In this document: piece after piece, positions 34,313 to 49,300 of the stretch
Position numbering within the stretch: position 1 is the stretch's first letter
Layout of the letters: each line of letters starts with the position of its first letter
Assembly: GCA_032622095.1 (NCBI GenBank)
Contig: CP136069.1
Coordinates: 84,714,958-84,778,957, forward strand
Length of the DNA stretch: 64,000 nt
From: Siphonodentalium dalli
Taxonomy: Eukaryota > Mollusca > Scaphopoda > Gadilida > Siphonodentaliidae
Direction of reading: 5' to 3'
Position numbers and translations under genes: made by a program
The notes under the pieces: model-generated
What the model was told of the DNA's origin: nothing
What the model saw: only the letters and a program-made list of their open reading frames with translations
Database searches by the model: none

Positions 34313-37300
34313 AGACACTTTACGCATGGTGCGATAACTCGAACATTTTATATCTGATCGGAACCAAATTTTGTATATGAATTTGTCAGCACCAAATACA
34401 GATCGAGTTCGAATATGGGTTCGATCCGAGTTTTTTTCACGGAGTTATGGCCCTTTTTTTACTTAGAATTCATGCATGCTACCATAACTAAAAATTTGTT
34501 TATCTGATCAGAATCAAATTTGGTATGCAAGTTTCTCGGACCAAAATACAGATCGAGTTCGAATATGGGTTTGATCCGATATTTTTCAATGGAGTTATGG
34601 CCCTTTTTCGACTTAGAATTCATGCATGCTGCCATAACTCAAATTTTTTTTTATCTGATCGGAACCAAATTTGGTATGCGAGTTTCTCAACTCAAAATAC
34701 AGATCGAGTTTGAATATGGGTTATATCCAACATTTTATACCAGAGTTATGGCCCTTTTTCAACTAAGAATTGAACAGATAACCATAGCAGTCTACAATTA
34801 ATTACCAGTGGTATCAGTTTAGCTCTGAGAGCAGTAAATCTGTATTATGGGAATTAGAGTTATTTTTTACTCCCATACAGCTCTATGTAATTAATTTGAA
34901 CTCTTAGCATGGGTTTATATAATAAAATATTTTATTTTTTTAAATAATTCAAAACAAATTTTTTTAAAGTTAACAAAATTTGAAAAAACTAACACTCTGC
35001 CAAGGTTACCCCGAGTCACCACACCAAATTTGTTTAAATCATTCCAAAATCTTGTGTTATGTACTCTTAAATTTGTTTGGAGCGACAGTAAATCTAATTC
35101 ACCTATTGCATCCCATGCCTTTGGACTACTTAGCTATTGATAAGGCTATGTTATTTTCTGATGTCTCTTATGCAATTGGTGTTGAGATATTTGATAAATA
35201 TAAATTTAAAGATAATTCCATAACTTCAGATTTTATATGCATATCATCTCTGGAACTTTCTAAATTAACTGCCAATTGGGAAAATTAATGATACATGGGT
35301 CAGATTTGAGAACACTGTTGATTGCCTGTTGATAAACTAAACAAAGAGATATGTTTTTAATCACTTCATGTCATCTGCCATGTAGGGAATGATTTGTTTG
35401 TTATCACAAGAGCCAGCCAGTCACTTCCAATGCAATGGCTATGTAGGCATCTGTTATCAGACCCAACAAACACATCACAACCTAACATGTTATTATCACA
35501 ACTTCTTGGTAACTACCATAGAAAGCTGCACAATTGAGATCTGTAAGGATATCTTGCAGAGAACACTCAGTCTTGCTTGGATAATCTTGATTCTACCTGT
35601 GTGCAGATTCTAGTCTTGCTTGGATATTCTTGATCCTCTTGCTTGGATAATCTTGATTCTACATGTTAATACCTGTGTGCAGATTCTTGTCTTGCTTGGA
35701 TGATTTTGATTCTATCTATTCATACCTGTGTGCAGATTCTTGTCATACTTGGATATTCTTTATTCTATATGTTCATACCTGTAAGCAGATTCTTGTCATG
35801 ATTGGATAATTCTTTTCTGCAGAATGTTCTTCTTTCTACTCATTAATACTTAGGATGTATCTTGACAAGACTATTACTAGTAATCAAGAGAAGTTCACCA
35901 ACAACAAAATATGACTGACATTACTGAATTATATAAAGTTATGATCTTTTCCATGTTTCTGTGAAAGGTTTGATATATGCCAACATCATTGTGAGTAAAA
36001 AAAAATTTTGCATAAATTATTCTCCCTAGCTGCCATCTTGGATTAGTATTGACTATATTATTTAGTGTACTCGTCGTCAGCTGCCATCAATTTTATTGTT
36101 GTTAGTTTATCATTTATGAGAATTATTTGCCATTGAGAGCAAGAAAATGTTTATAATCCAATAATAACCATCAAATAGAGCATTTCATATTTTGGGTAAA
36201 AAATATTATGTCTTTCATATTCCCTGGGACCATAAAGCATGCCAAAATTCAACATGAACAGATGCACCCCGCACTCTATTGATTTCATTACCGATGATAA
36301 GTTTGGAAAATATTAAGCAATTTCATCCGTTCATTACATGTCTTTTGAACTCTTCTGTTGCTGGATATGTCTTGCCAAAATAGAAAAGAATGATTAAGCC
36401 CCGAATAAATTCCCAGTGTATGTAAACTCATGATATCAAAGATGGTAGATGACTGTCATGTTTTTATTCACTTTAAAACATCTCGATGACAATAATTTGA
36501 AAGATCACATGCCATATTGTAAGAAAGCAGATACATACCGGTATAACTGCCCACTGTACATTAATTCTCTTCAATTATTTTGAACTAAGTGGTGAATGAA
36601 ATATTTTACTTTTCATTTCTTTAAGAAGTGACAGTTTGTCTTGCGTTGCCAGTTTTCAAGGCATGCTACTAATTATATCCTATTCTATAATTTTAGTTTA
36701 TAGTCCTTAACTTGTTATTTTCTCAAAACCACTGAATTTCCAAGTGACGCCAAATGCTTATTTTTCTAGCCAGAATGTCAAAGTATATTATATGTATCTT
36801 ATGTTGACATAAAATAACTTGGTTTTCGATAATGTAAGAATCATGTTCTTGTCACCATCATTCGCTATCGCCAAGGTATGGGTTAAACATCTGCCGATCG
36901 TGATCGGCCTCTCGTTAAATCAAACTTTAGACGCTATTAAAAAATTCAAATAATTTTTGCCAAATTCTTTTAGAAGTTGCCAGATGCTATCAATTTCTGC
37001 AACATTGAGTCTTATATTTTGACAATTTGCTATTTCAATGACTTTTGATATCATTAGGAAAGCAGTTAATTGTTAATAATTCTCGCCTCTCTATTGTGGT
37101 TTACAGTAATGCCCTAAATAATCGACTCTTTAACCACAGCAGAATTATGGGTAATTTTTCAGGATTTAGTCAGAAATATGGCTTGTTGCCATTCATCGAG
37201 AGCTTTCTGATAAATGGCAACAAGCCATATTTCCAACTAAATCCTGAAAAATTACCCATAATTCTGCTGTGGTTAAGGAGTTGATTACAAAGGACATTAC

Positions 37301-40300
37301 TGTACATGTCTACTCCATGTTGCCTGAAATCACAAGTGATTTAATACAGATTGAAAAATAAGTGAGCTTTCCGATGAATGGCAACAAGCCATATTTCCGA
37401 CTAAATCCTGAAAAATTACCCATAATTCTGCTGTGGTTAAGGAGTTGATTATTTAGGGCATTACTGTACCATAGAACAATAAACCAATCACCGAACATTA
37501 AAATTGTAGAAGGGTTGTTTCATCAGATTTACAGAAGGTACATTAGAACATATTTGACTAATATTTTTCAATTTTCTTGTGGAATTAAAAAACCAGAACT
37601 TTTGCCAATTTAAAATATTCTTAGACAAATGTGAATTATTTTCACATGCCGTTTTGAAAAAAAACTTATGTCCATTCACTATTTCGTTTCTGGATGATAA
37701 CTTCAGTAAGTCTGAACTCAAATTTGGTATGTGAGTTTACTAGCAGACATTACAGGTCAAGTTCTAATCCAGGTTTCACCTGCCAATTTTCACCAGAGTT
37801 TCGGCTCTTTTTGTTGGAATTTGCACTGAATTTTCATTTTGGAATGATAACTTTAGTAGGTCTGAACTGAAGGGAATGAAATTTGGTATGTTAATTTACT
37901 AGCCAAAAATACAGATCAAGATCAAATTTATGTTCGGCCAACCAATTTTCTACTGAGATCAAAATTACCATGGGCATATTTTACCACGCCCTAGCGATGC
38001 TCTTTTTGCATTTGGCAAACGCAATATGAAAAACCCTGTATCCTCAGTCCCATTGGGACAGTTCTACCTCTAGTTGTCACCATTGTGGAGTTTGTTTTGA
38101 GCATTGTTTATTTTCAGGGATGCAGGTGGCAGTTTCGGTAAAATGGAGGTCGCCAGAGAAGAGGAGTACTTCAGGAGGAAGGTTAGACTAATTTTATTTA
38201 TATTAATCTTCTTGAGACTGAACTGGCCACTGTTGCTTAAATTTATCAACCAGTGTAAGAAGATATTGTTACACTGAATTTTCCATATTAACTGAAATAT
38301 CCTTCACAGTGCAGAATTATCAGAAATATAACACCTTAACCTCTTTGCCGCTATAAAATGTCTCGTTGTGCGCTATATGTTCTTACTGAGTACGGACCTA
38401 CTCAAGCCTGCAAATAGTGTTTGTTATTTGCAGAATGAGGTCCCTAGAGGGTGAATTTAGTGATGCTATCCCGCATGGCGTGCTACAGTTACCAAATTCA
38501 CCCTCTGTGAACCTCATTCTGCTTAGGCCTCAACTGCTATGGGAAACCTAGGATCAGATAGAAGTTACCCAGTTGAAGTTGGTGATGCTCACCCATTCTA
38601 AGCCACCTCGTTTATGTATTTTATCTTCTGTAAATTAGGGGATATAGAAACTTCCCAGAAGGGAAAAAGTAAATGCAATGTTAATTTGAGACTATATGTA
38701 CTTCCTAGATGCTAGCCCACTGCAGAATAGCATCATTAAATTCACCCTCTGGGATCTCATTCTGCAAATAACAGACTAACTATTTGCAGGCTTGTCAGTC
38801 GGCCATTATTCATAACTGGAACTCAATCAGAGTTTGGTGCATCATGCAGCATGAGTATAATTGAACATCAAAGTTTGAAACAGTGTATGATGTCCCAGGA
38901 TTGTTAGTGATATAAATAGGATTTTCTTGATATTCCCTGTTAAATTTTCCACTGGAAAATGGTCATAATGTCATTGGGCCAGTACATGGCACCATTTAGC
39001 AGTAAAGAGATTAAGGCTTGTTTCTATACTTATAGCAAACCGAACAGTTAGAAAAATTGAAAGAAAACCTGGAAGAAGAAATAGATTTCCACGAGAAACA
39101 AATCCGACAGCATAAGGTACTGTTTCAATCAACCGGGGAATATCCTCGATTCTAAATATATACTGAACAAAAAAGGTCAAGCTCTCTCACTCTGTCTGAT
39201 AAGTAGTAGTCCAGGAGATCGGGAGGTAGTGTTGCTCATATTGACGGACAAGCTGCGACCATCTTATTTTTAATGTTTTAGGTATGGTAATGAAGAAAAA
39301 TCATGATAGCAAGAACAAATTTGTAGCCTTCTTTGTTTTTTTTTCGATTTTTTGGGCATTTTTCGACATTTTAAGCCCAAAATTAAAAAAAAAAATTTCA
39401 ATGTGTAAAGATTTCATTTGAGTATGATTTTGGTGAATAGTAATTGTGTTAATAATGTTAAATAACTAATTGTGCTAAAAAATTGAAGAATTTAAATGTT
39501 TTTGTTTCAATTTTTTACCATTTTTTTTACGCAAAATCGTCCAAATTGCAACCATTTCATCTTAGTATGATTTTAAGGTTAAAATTCACCATAATTATTT
39601 TAATATTGTTAAATAATTTACAACTTGGCTTCTACAATGTTTTTAAATGGATTTAAGAAGGTTTCTACTTGTTTTCTAAGTTGAGGGGGGTCTAATTCAA
39701 ATCCAATTAAACATTGTACTGTTCAAAATTAGATAAATTCTTAAGGCATATGGTAGATATACGTAACTAGTTTCCAAAACGTATACATATGCCTTTCTAT
39801 CCTGTGTGTTATGCACGCGAGTCGGATTTTACAAATTAAATTATGATGAAAAACCCTGAATTTTGGGTGTGGTCACATTTGTGGTCATAATATTCCGAAT
39901 AGAGAGTGGATGGACATGGGGCATGCGACACTATGCAGTATATATGTATATAACAAGCATGACATGAGACATTAGTATCTTTCTACTAAACTGTTCTTCC
40001 AGAGTTATCAGGAATAGAGTATCAGTGTTATTTCTTACCCCCCCCCCCCCCCCCCCCAAAATGGTCAATTTTAAAACGGGGTATGTGGGTCAAAGGACCA
40101 CTGGGAGATAATAGGATGTCCAATGACTTCTATATTTCTATCGTATCACAGTAAAGCTTTTTTTGTAAAATTGGGGCAGTTTACATGATCAAAGTTCGAT
40201 TTTCTTTACAATTATATGTTACAGGCAACTAATTATATAGAGTTACGCTTCTTGAAACTCGAGTCAGCATAACAAAACAATCTGGCTGCTGATTGGTTGA

Positions 40301-43300
40301 TTATCATTGAGGGAAATATCCCTAATCGGGAACATAAAATCATAGCCTACGTAAATATGGCGATCGTGTATGTTTAGATGTCCAGGAAGAGTCTGGTGGT
40401 ATCTAGAAGTTACGGAAGGGGTCTGGATATGTTTATGCTGCTGATTTTCGTGCAGTAAATGGGGTAGTTGTGGAAATGCAAGCCTATCGTTTGAAAAAAA
40501 TACCGAAAATGGCGCGTTTGTTGTCACATACTGGTGCAGCGGATGACGTGCTAAGGGAAAATTGACCACTTGAAGTTCAAATAGGCTTAACCCATAGCCG
40601 GCGGGACTTTTAGTTAACACTGTGGCCTATGGAAAATAATTAGGTGTTTGTAACCTATAGATACGAAGCTTCGGTACATTAATTATTATTTATATATTAC
40701 TATATTTAAATCAGATTTATGCATACAGTCGACGTCGAAACAAAAACATGAATGTACCAGTTATTCGTGACATTCAAGTTAAATGTTCAATAATAGAAAA
40801 TTATACTGTGACTGGTTCATTCAACATGAAGTTAGTCAAGGTGTATCTTTATTAATAACAGTATACAGTACTATCAAAATCAAAAAAAAAATTGACAATG
40901 CATTCTTAAACCCAAACCTGTGGCGGTTTTTCATCCAATGCACCGAAGCTTCGTGCCATGTACCGAAGCTTCGTGACGTGTCAGAACTCCAGGAATATAC
41001 CACCATATGACATCATATGGTAACGGTAACAAACGTTGAATGGTCACCAGAAACCCGGATATTAATAATTTCATATCATAATTAGCATCGCATTATATAT
41101 TAACCCATCGAGGAATATGTCATAATGACACACTATATTACACCTACTATATAACTGCTCCCTCCCTGACACAGGGCTACATATAAGAAGTTTATCGATG
41201 TCTACTTAATGAGAGTATACAGTTCCGTCAAAATCTGACCGAAAATGTGACCTCGCATCGTTAACCCCAATCTGTGGCGATTTTTCATACAATTTACCGA
41301 AGCTTCGTGACACGTACCGTCAAATGGCATCAAACGTTGAATGGTCACCATAAACTTTGATATCAGTCATTTCAGATTGTAATTATCATGGAATTATATA
41401 TTAAACCATGGTGTAATTATGTCAAAATGACACACTATATTACATCCACCCTATATAACTGCTTCCTCCCTGACACAGTGCTACATACAAGAAGTTTATC
41501 CATGTCTACTTAATGAGAGCATATAGTTCTGTCGAAATCTGGCGAAAAATGTGACCTTGCATCATTAACCCCAAATCTGTGGCTGTTTTTCATCCTATGT
41601 ACCGAAGCTTGGTGACATGTACCGAAGCTTGGTGACATGTCAGAACTTCTAAAATATACCCCATTGGGACATCAAATGGTATCAAACGTTGAATGGTCAC
41701 CAGAAATCTCGATATTAGTCATTTCAGACCATAATAACATAGCATTATATATTAACCCATCGAGAAATATGTCAAAATGACACACTATATTACACCCACC
41801 CCTATATAACTGCGTCCTCCCTGACACAGGCTGCATATAAAAAGTTTACCCATGTCTACTTAATGAGAGTATAGAGTTCTGTCAAAATCTGGCGAACAAT
41901 TTGGTCTATAAATCCCGTAGTGTGACACATTTAATATAGACCAAAACAATAAACACCTCTCAACCCAAAGATAGTTACATTTTAATTGCAAAAATGGTCT
42001 AAACATGAAAAGTAAATTTTTGCCGATATTTAAGCCAAGTTTTTGAGAGAAAAGTCCAATATTTTTGGTGATGTCAGTGGTGACAATAGTAACAATTAAC
42101 CATGGCACATCAGACATGTTAGTATTCAATGTATAGAAGGCAGAATAGCCAATTTTGTACATCATCCACAACTTGTAATTGATTGCAGAACACGCTGGGG
42201 CAATATTGATCATTTTCCATATTTTGGCAGCCATTTTGGCAGCCATCTCAAAGTAAGAATTTTGGTTCCAGTGAGTTGGAATATTCATAGGTATAATCAT
42301 ATGCATCACTTACATTACAAAGTTCTGTTCATTTCTTGTTAAAATATGACTATAATCCCAATTGTGATTTTTTTGTGAAATTTTATACTGCGTTCTGTAA
42401 ATTCGAATTTTTGAGGGAACGGAAGGGGCTAGGAACCCAAATAGTGCATATTTAATTGCCCCAATGATCAGTTACACAAAATACAAAATAAAGTCGCATT
42501 ACTCAACCAGTTCCAAACAGCATGAATCGATCTAGAAGATATTTGTAAAAAAAAGTCATATTTTCAACTTTCGGCGGCCATATTGCTGGCCATCTTGGAT
42601 GTTGAGTTTCAATTTCTCCCCAAAAAAGTGATATTATGTCTTAGCTTCACAAAAATATATACATTTGTATACATTTTACAAGATTTTCACCGCTATAATT
42701 TGCATAAAACTGACTTAGGGTCTGGTCTGAAAAACGGCGGCCATGGTGGACGTCATTTTGTCTGGAGTCTATACGGCCACTTTTTTTTCTTGCTAACATT
42801 GCTTAAAAGTTGAAGGACATAATAAGGAACAAAATGAGTTGGGAGAAGTTAAGTCCCAGGGGGTGCAAGGATACCCATATTAGCTCCCGGACTAGTAGTA
42901 ATATGACGTCGCCGGAAAATTCTTTCATTTTCGGTCATCGGGTAGGTCAATAAAAACACATTTTTCGCCAATTAAGCTACAAATTCACCACTGCTATCAT
43001 GGATTTTCGTAATCTACATATATTTTACTACAAAATTAGACCGGATAGCACTTGTCCGTCAAAATGAGCAACATTTGTTATTTCTTGGGGTCGATCTCCT
43101 GGACTATAGTATATGAGGAGATATGATAATATCTTTTAGCACTATCTTTACTGAATGGATTCTCCCATCAGAATGGTCGATTTGGAGGGAAGTTCTGGAA
43201 ATATAAGGAGCTGAAGAGATATTACAAATGCAGAAGGATTCCTATTCATTGGCGGGAAATATCCAGATAATAAGTTCAACAAACGTCCTATTGTTGAACT

Positions 43301-46300
43301 AATTATCTGCAATTTCCTAAGGAATCTAAGTACTTGTCTTTAGTATTTAGTAAATATGGTGTATTTCTTCCCTAAAATTTCTGTATTGATTCAGTGTTTG
43401 AAAATAATAATTCTGATTATTAACCCTTCCATAACTGGAGCTTCCTGAAATTTTGTGAAAACCCTGTGCCAATGCATTCTCTTAAATATATGAGTCTCCT
43501 ATAGTGAGCCTCGCATATATGAGAATACATTGGCCTAACAATATTTACCTTGACCTTTTAAGCAAGTGCATTATCTTATATATTTTAGGCCCCAAATGGG
43601 AGACTCGCATATATAAGATAATCTACTGGCACAGGGTTTTTAATTGTGCACCAGCACTGCTCCCACCATAAAAGGGTTAAATAGTGACCGGTCATTTGAG
43701 CTTATGTCACTAGGAAATAACATTTTCTCTAATTTTTGTTCCTAAGAACATGTTCAGGAATTGTTAATATTTTTCAGAACATTACAAATTTTTGTTTGTT
43801 GCTAATCTATTTTAAAAGTACCTTTAAAGACATATTATGTACTTGATCGGCAGGGATGCTGGAAGAGGGGGGGGGCAGAGGGGGCAGCTGACCCCCTGCC
43901 CTTGACCAAGGGGGGCGAGCGGGGGCAGGACTTGCCCTTTTTCTGGAGACAGAAAATGATTTTTGTGTGTTTAATCTCGTGTTTTTATAGCAAAATGTGA
44001 CTTTTGGTCCAAATACCACCAATTTCACAAGGAATATTATTTTTTTGTCAATTTTATCACAAAACGGCCATAAAAACCGACAAATGCCATTAAAATAGGG
44101 ATTTTTGCCACAATGAATTTATGGTTATTTTCCCGAGTTTGCGGAGAAAATGCCCTTTTTTTCTTCGGAAAAGTGCCCTTTTTGTAGGCTCTGCCCCCCC
44201 TGCCCTTGGATGCTTCCGGCGCCCCTGTTGATCGGGTGCGTGAAACTGATAAGTCAGTATTTAGGTACTATGACACCTGGAGGAATGTAACATTCTACTA
44301 ACATCGCCGAAAATTTGAAGCAAATCGACCCTATAACTCCATAGAAAATACCGTCAGAACTACGCCCAATTGTAAATATTTACTACTTGAATCGGATCGT
44401 ATCTATTGGTGATAAACTAACAAAAACGATTTCTCCATAGAGAGTCACTGCATTTAATTCATATATAAGAATGATGATGTGTGTTGTCAATTTGGATATA
44501 CTATTTGTAAAAATTACTACTTTGATCACCTTACCGGAGTGATGTGTATTAAAGGCCCACTTAATTTTCGAACCCCCAGATCATATTTAATATATAAAAT
44601 TTATGCCATATTATTTATCATTTGAAAGCAGAAGCTCCAAAACATTACAAGTATTATCAACTTACTAGGGGATTGCCCGTCAAAATGACGGGTATATAAA
44701 TGTACTTCGTTACTTTCTGGTCTCCGTGGTCATGAACACATTATCATTTCTATATTAGCAATGGATTGGTCATACTTCTCTTTCACCGGAGGCGCGTGGG
44801 AACACTTTATTGAAATAAAACTGTACTCCCACCCTACCCACATACATGTATGCACATTTGGAACGCAACAAAATCAACATGTTATTTTATTACTGTATTT
44901 ACTAACTGAAATAGACTCCATTTGGGAGCATTTATTCGGCGGCAAAAAGGGTCCCTTTGTGCGCTATAGCCCTATATGAGTCTATGGCTCGGGAACACTT
45001 TTTTTCACACAAAAAAACACTTTAGATTCCACTATAGTATACCACCCACATATATGCATGCGCATATGGAATGCAACAAAATCAACTTATAGTTCTTTAT
45101 TACTATTATATATATTCCAGTAACTGATTGATTGATTGATTGATTGGGGTTTTATGTCGCTTTAGCCAGTAAGGCCATATCACGACATTGCCAGTTTTAA
45201 TGGTGGTGGAAATCCGCACACTTACGGCTAATCTAACAGTGATATTTCAATGGCTGATAAACTCGTCGACCATGTGCGGCAAACCACCGGCCATCGGCAC
45301 GTAACTGGCAACTTTCCCAGATAACGATTTCGAGTTACAAAGTCCACGATGGAAACATGTGGATTTGAACCCTTATCGCCAGAAGGCGAAACGGCTTGGA
45401 GTTGTACCCCTAACCGATTGAGCCACCGAGGCCCCTTCCAGTAACTGAAACAAAGCCTTTATTCAGCGACCGAGTGCAGGTCTGTAGTCCCTCTGTGCGC
45501 TTCGCGCACATGCATTATGATCTTAAACAGGCTCCCTTCGGGAGCTTTTATTCAGAAGCGTATAGGCCTAAGGCCATGGGCCCTTGTACTGCGGCCCAAT
45601 TGCCCACTTCGCGTCCATCTTTATATTGTATAAAACGTTATTTATCAATTTGCCGTCTTCCACACACAATGCACAACTTTCATAACAAACAGACAATCCA
45701 TTCACACTGACATATTATAAGACCATTTAGCACCCATTTCTAACGATGGCATAGAACGTTCTAGTCTCGACTCTACACGCCATGCACTTCCACGACAAAA
45801 GCAACATGCATTAATTATATTCACACTCCACCTTGTCTGACAATTAATTTATAGCGCCCATTTTCAACAAAGATTTGGTAGAGCGCATGGAAATTTCGTC
45901 AATACAATAGCAACGCATGCTTGAGTTTGCGTACGATGTCATATGACGTCATTTCGACAAACGTCATAAGAAATAGTGTTTACTTGGGTGCAAATACTGC
46001 ATTTGGGGACCATGTTAGATCTCAGGTTTGCTTTGACCAATCGGCTTGAAATTTGGTGAGTCACCTTCTACGACATACTATAGGTCGTGGTACAAATTTG
46101 GGCCACATCGGACGCATGGTTGAAAAGTTATAAGCGCGCCAAAAGCGTGACCGAGTTATACACAGATACACACACACACAGATACACAGACAGACGACAG
46201 GTTTTATATATATAGATATTGTGTAATAAACTGAACATGTTTTGTTGAAGTTCTGTCATGTTTTCTGTACTTAGTTTCATCTGGACTGTACTACAGTCTA

Positions 46301-49300
46301 TTAATTTCAATGGAAGGGGAATAACTTTATATCTTAGTTTGAATTCTGTAGCATTCTGGGAGCGAAATATGGGAAATGTTTCAAGATTATGATTTTAGCT
46401 ATTTCCTATTACTCAATGGGTACCTTCTGAGACACAGCCCACTTAATTTTCGAACCCCCAGATCACATATATAAAATATATGCCATATTATATACCAATT
46501 GAAAGAGGAAGCTCTGAAACATTGTATTATCAACTTATCCGGTGTAATAAACTGTGAACATGTTGTTTTTGTTGAGTTACCAACATTTTTTTTGTCATCT
46601 AGATTGTAGTAAAAAGTGTATTTTTTTAAAGCCATGGAGGGGGAATAACTCTATATCTTAAAGATAGAGTTATCCTCTTCCATTGAAAATTCATCTTTAG
46701 TTTGAATTCTGTTGCATTCTGGGTGCCAAAACGTGGGTAATCATTCTATGATTTCAGCTGTTTTCTATTTCTCTATGGGCATCTTCTGAGACACAGATGT
46801 TTCAAATGTTGATGAATTATACTATTTTAATCATATTTTATGGCATATATTTGTTATTAAAACCCTATATCAAGTCACTATAAAAAAATAATCGATGACT
46901 CGAAAATTAAGTGGGCCTTTGATAAGAATTATTTTAAGCATCATAAGAACCCTTATGTGAATCTATTACTGTTTATGGGTACCTATTACCAAATAGGGCC
47001 ACTCCTAATGTACGTGACTTGTCTTAGGTAGGCCTACGCAAAAATAGTGCTGTTTCCAGTAACATATGGTAAGAAATCAGGGGTGGGTGGCTGGAAATAA
47101 TTTGTTTTTAATGACAATATATGGAATATATTCTTTCAAAATATATGCCCGGCTCTTTAAACACCAATTTCCGGTGTAAATAATGATTGACTGATCAGCA
47201 TAGTGTTACTAGATCTGAGATCTATAAACAAGATTGATCGACAAGGGTGGAGCTGGTTAACGGAAACATCACTATTGTTTTTTTAAGGCATTATTTGGCC
47301 TTGCATTCACTTTGTTTTCTTTATTATTGTGCTATGATGAAGTGTCCTGAGTATCCTTGTTCCATGAGCTCCACTAGGATTGTTCTTGAGGCAAATGAGG
47401 TTTCACATTTTTGTTCAGTATTATATGTATCTAGAACTCACCAGGATGATTGTATTCTTAGGCTACACTTTAATGCTTTTCTTTTAGTCGAATTGATCAT
47501 TTGAACATATCAAGGCTCCTTAATATAATAATATTAAGGGATTGCCTTCAAATATGATGGACTTCACAATGAAATATGATGAACTTAACAACCCCCTGTA
47601 TCCGGCTTGTGGTATGTTGTGGATACCACAAATCCAGTGTAACAAAAATTGTTGACATATCAACACCTGTTTATAATTTATCACACCGAGCGCCATTTAA
47701 GTTGAAAATAAGTCCTATTGCTCGTGTAATTCAGTTAAACAGATGGTTGACACTTTTGTGTAAACATAGTAACTGAATTTAAATACATGCCAATCATACT
47801 AAACTCATGTTAATTAAACAAAGATTACTTAAATACACGAAACTTTTTGTCTTTTGAAACAAAACTGTCGACGTTCTAGGTAATAAATGTCTCAAATGTT
47901 GATGTATATTTGAAGTAGGACCATTTTTGTTACTGTTAGTAAAGTTCTGTAAAATTACATAAAACAGTTCTAAGTATAATTTTATCGCCGAAATAAATGT
48001 GTGGTCTTCAAATTTGGTTTCATGGACTTCGATGCAAGTGCTACATTGATGCAGGTGCAACAAGGTAGATGTGCTACATGGACTTCTTCAAAAAGCTCAG
48101 AATTGTCATACACCATGGGTGGCTTACGTAAATTATTTCTATATTGCAACTTTTGGAGCCATTAATGGCATTATTTACTCTAATGTGAATCTTTCAATGT
48201 GTTCTGGTTCCCATGCACATTTATTGTTGGGCAACTTGTCGTAGAGTTGTCGATATAAGGCAACAGAACGAATGCATGTATAAGGAATCCCTATATGCAC
48301 CACGGTGGCTTACTCTGGTGTACATATGCGCAACCTTTCAATTGGGTATATGGAGTCATGATCAACTAAAATATGGATCTTTCAATGTCTGTTGGTTCCC
48401 ACGCATGTAAATATACATTATATATAGGTCTATCCCTTAGTCCGAGAGTTGTCGATATAAGGCACCATGCAGAACCACCCGAATGAATCCCCATAAGTAC
48501 ATCATGAAGGGGCCCTGGAGGGGGGCTTATGTAAGCCACCTCTTTATTGCAACTAACATTTGGAGCCATATATCACTGAAACTATATGTAACAACAAACG
48601 ATGTTTACTATACTACTGAGGAATATACATGTACAAATTACAATATTATGACCATTGGGTTCCTACTTAGTGGAGAGTTTGGTTCATGCTATCGCGGTGC
48701 AGCGATTCGATTATATCAATGTATTGGGTTACATTAATATAACCACTGCCAGTTATATAAGGCATGGTGAAACTTACTAACTAGTACTGACATAATTGTG
48801 TTTATGTCTGGGTGAAACTAATAAAGTGAACATTAAAGTCCCTTTTCCCGCATGACCAAGCGACCATATTTCAGTTGCCCAAAAGAACCAAACTATCCCT
48901 AATTCGGAACCAAAAGGAGCGTATACTGTTTGCAGTAATCAAGGGAATGGTGATTGAACCACATGACATTATTCGCTCGTCTTAAGTTATATCTTGACAA
49001 TGTGTCTATAATATAGATTTACTTCCCGATATTTATGGATATCAAAGCAGTGCAATGGGATGCGTACTTTTTATCAGACATGTGAAGACCAGTGGAAAAT
49101 TGAACTACAAGTATAACGGTGTAGTATAACGGGAATTGAAATTTCGTGTACGTACGCCATGAACAAGGGATGTCTTCAATCAGCATCAAACATCCTCACA
49201 CTATTCATTTCTCGCTGTGAGGTGATTTAAAAATAATTTTCCCAATATTAGGTACTGAAGTAACGGGAGTCACTACACCGAAGTCGTTGTACCAATAATA

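Noticed and set aside
34980-35288. 102-codon plus-strand ORF inside the second readable IF1 intron
   Set aside because: No motif recognised, no splice signals that would join it to the IF1 frame, and AT-biased codon use as in neighbouring intron DNA.
40264-40620. 118-codon minus-strand ORF in the IF1 intron
   Set aside because: No motif, signal peptide, poly(A) signal or family resemblance; it can be explained by chance.
41860-42309. Longest ORF in the window (149 codons, minus strand)
   Set aside because: It consists of repeat-like words (duplicated GGCAGCCATTTTGGCAGCC giving MAAKMAAK), overlaps the end of a tandem repeat, and has no recognisable domain or splice context.
45128-45435. tRNA gene on the minus strand (A and B boxes)
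   Set aside because: The tRNA-like head continues into a SINE body and tail and is flanked by a target duplication, so it is a retroposon.
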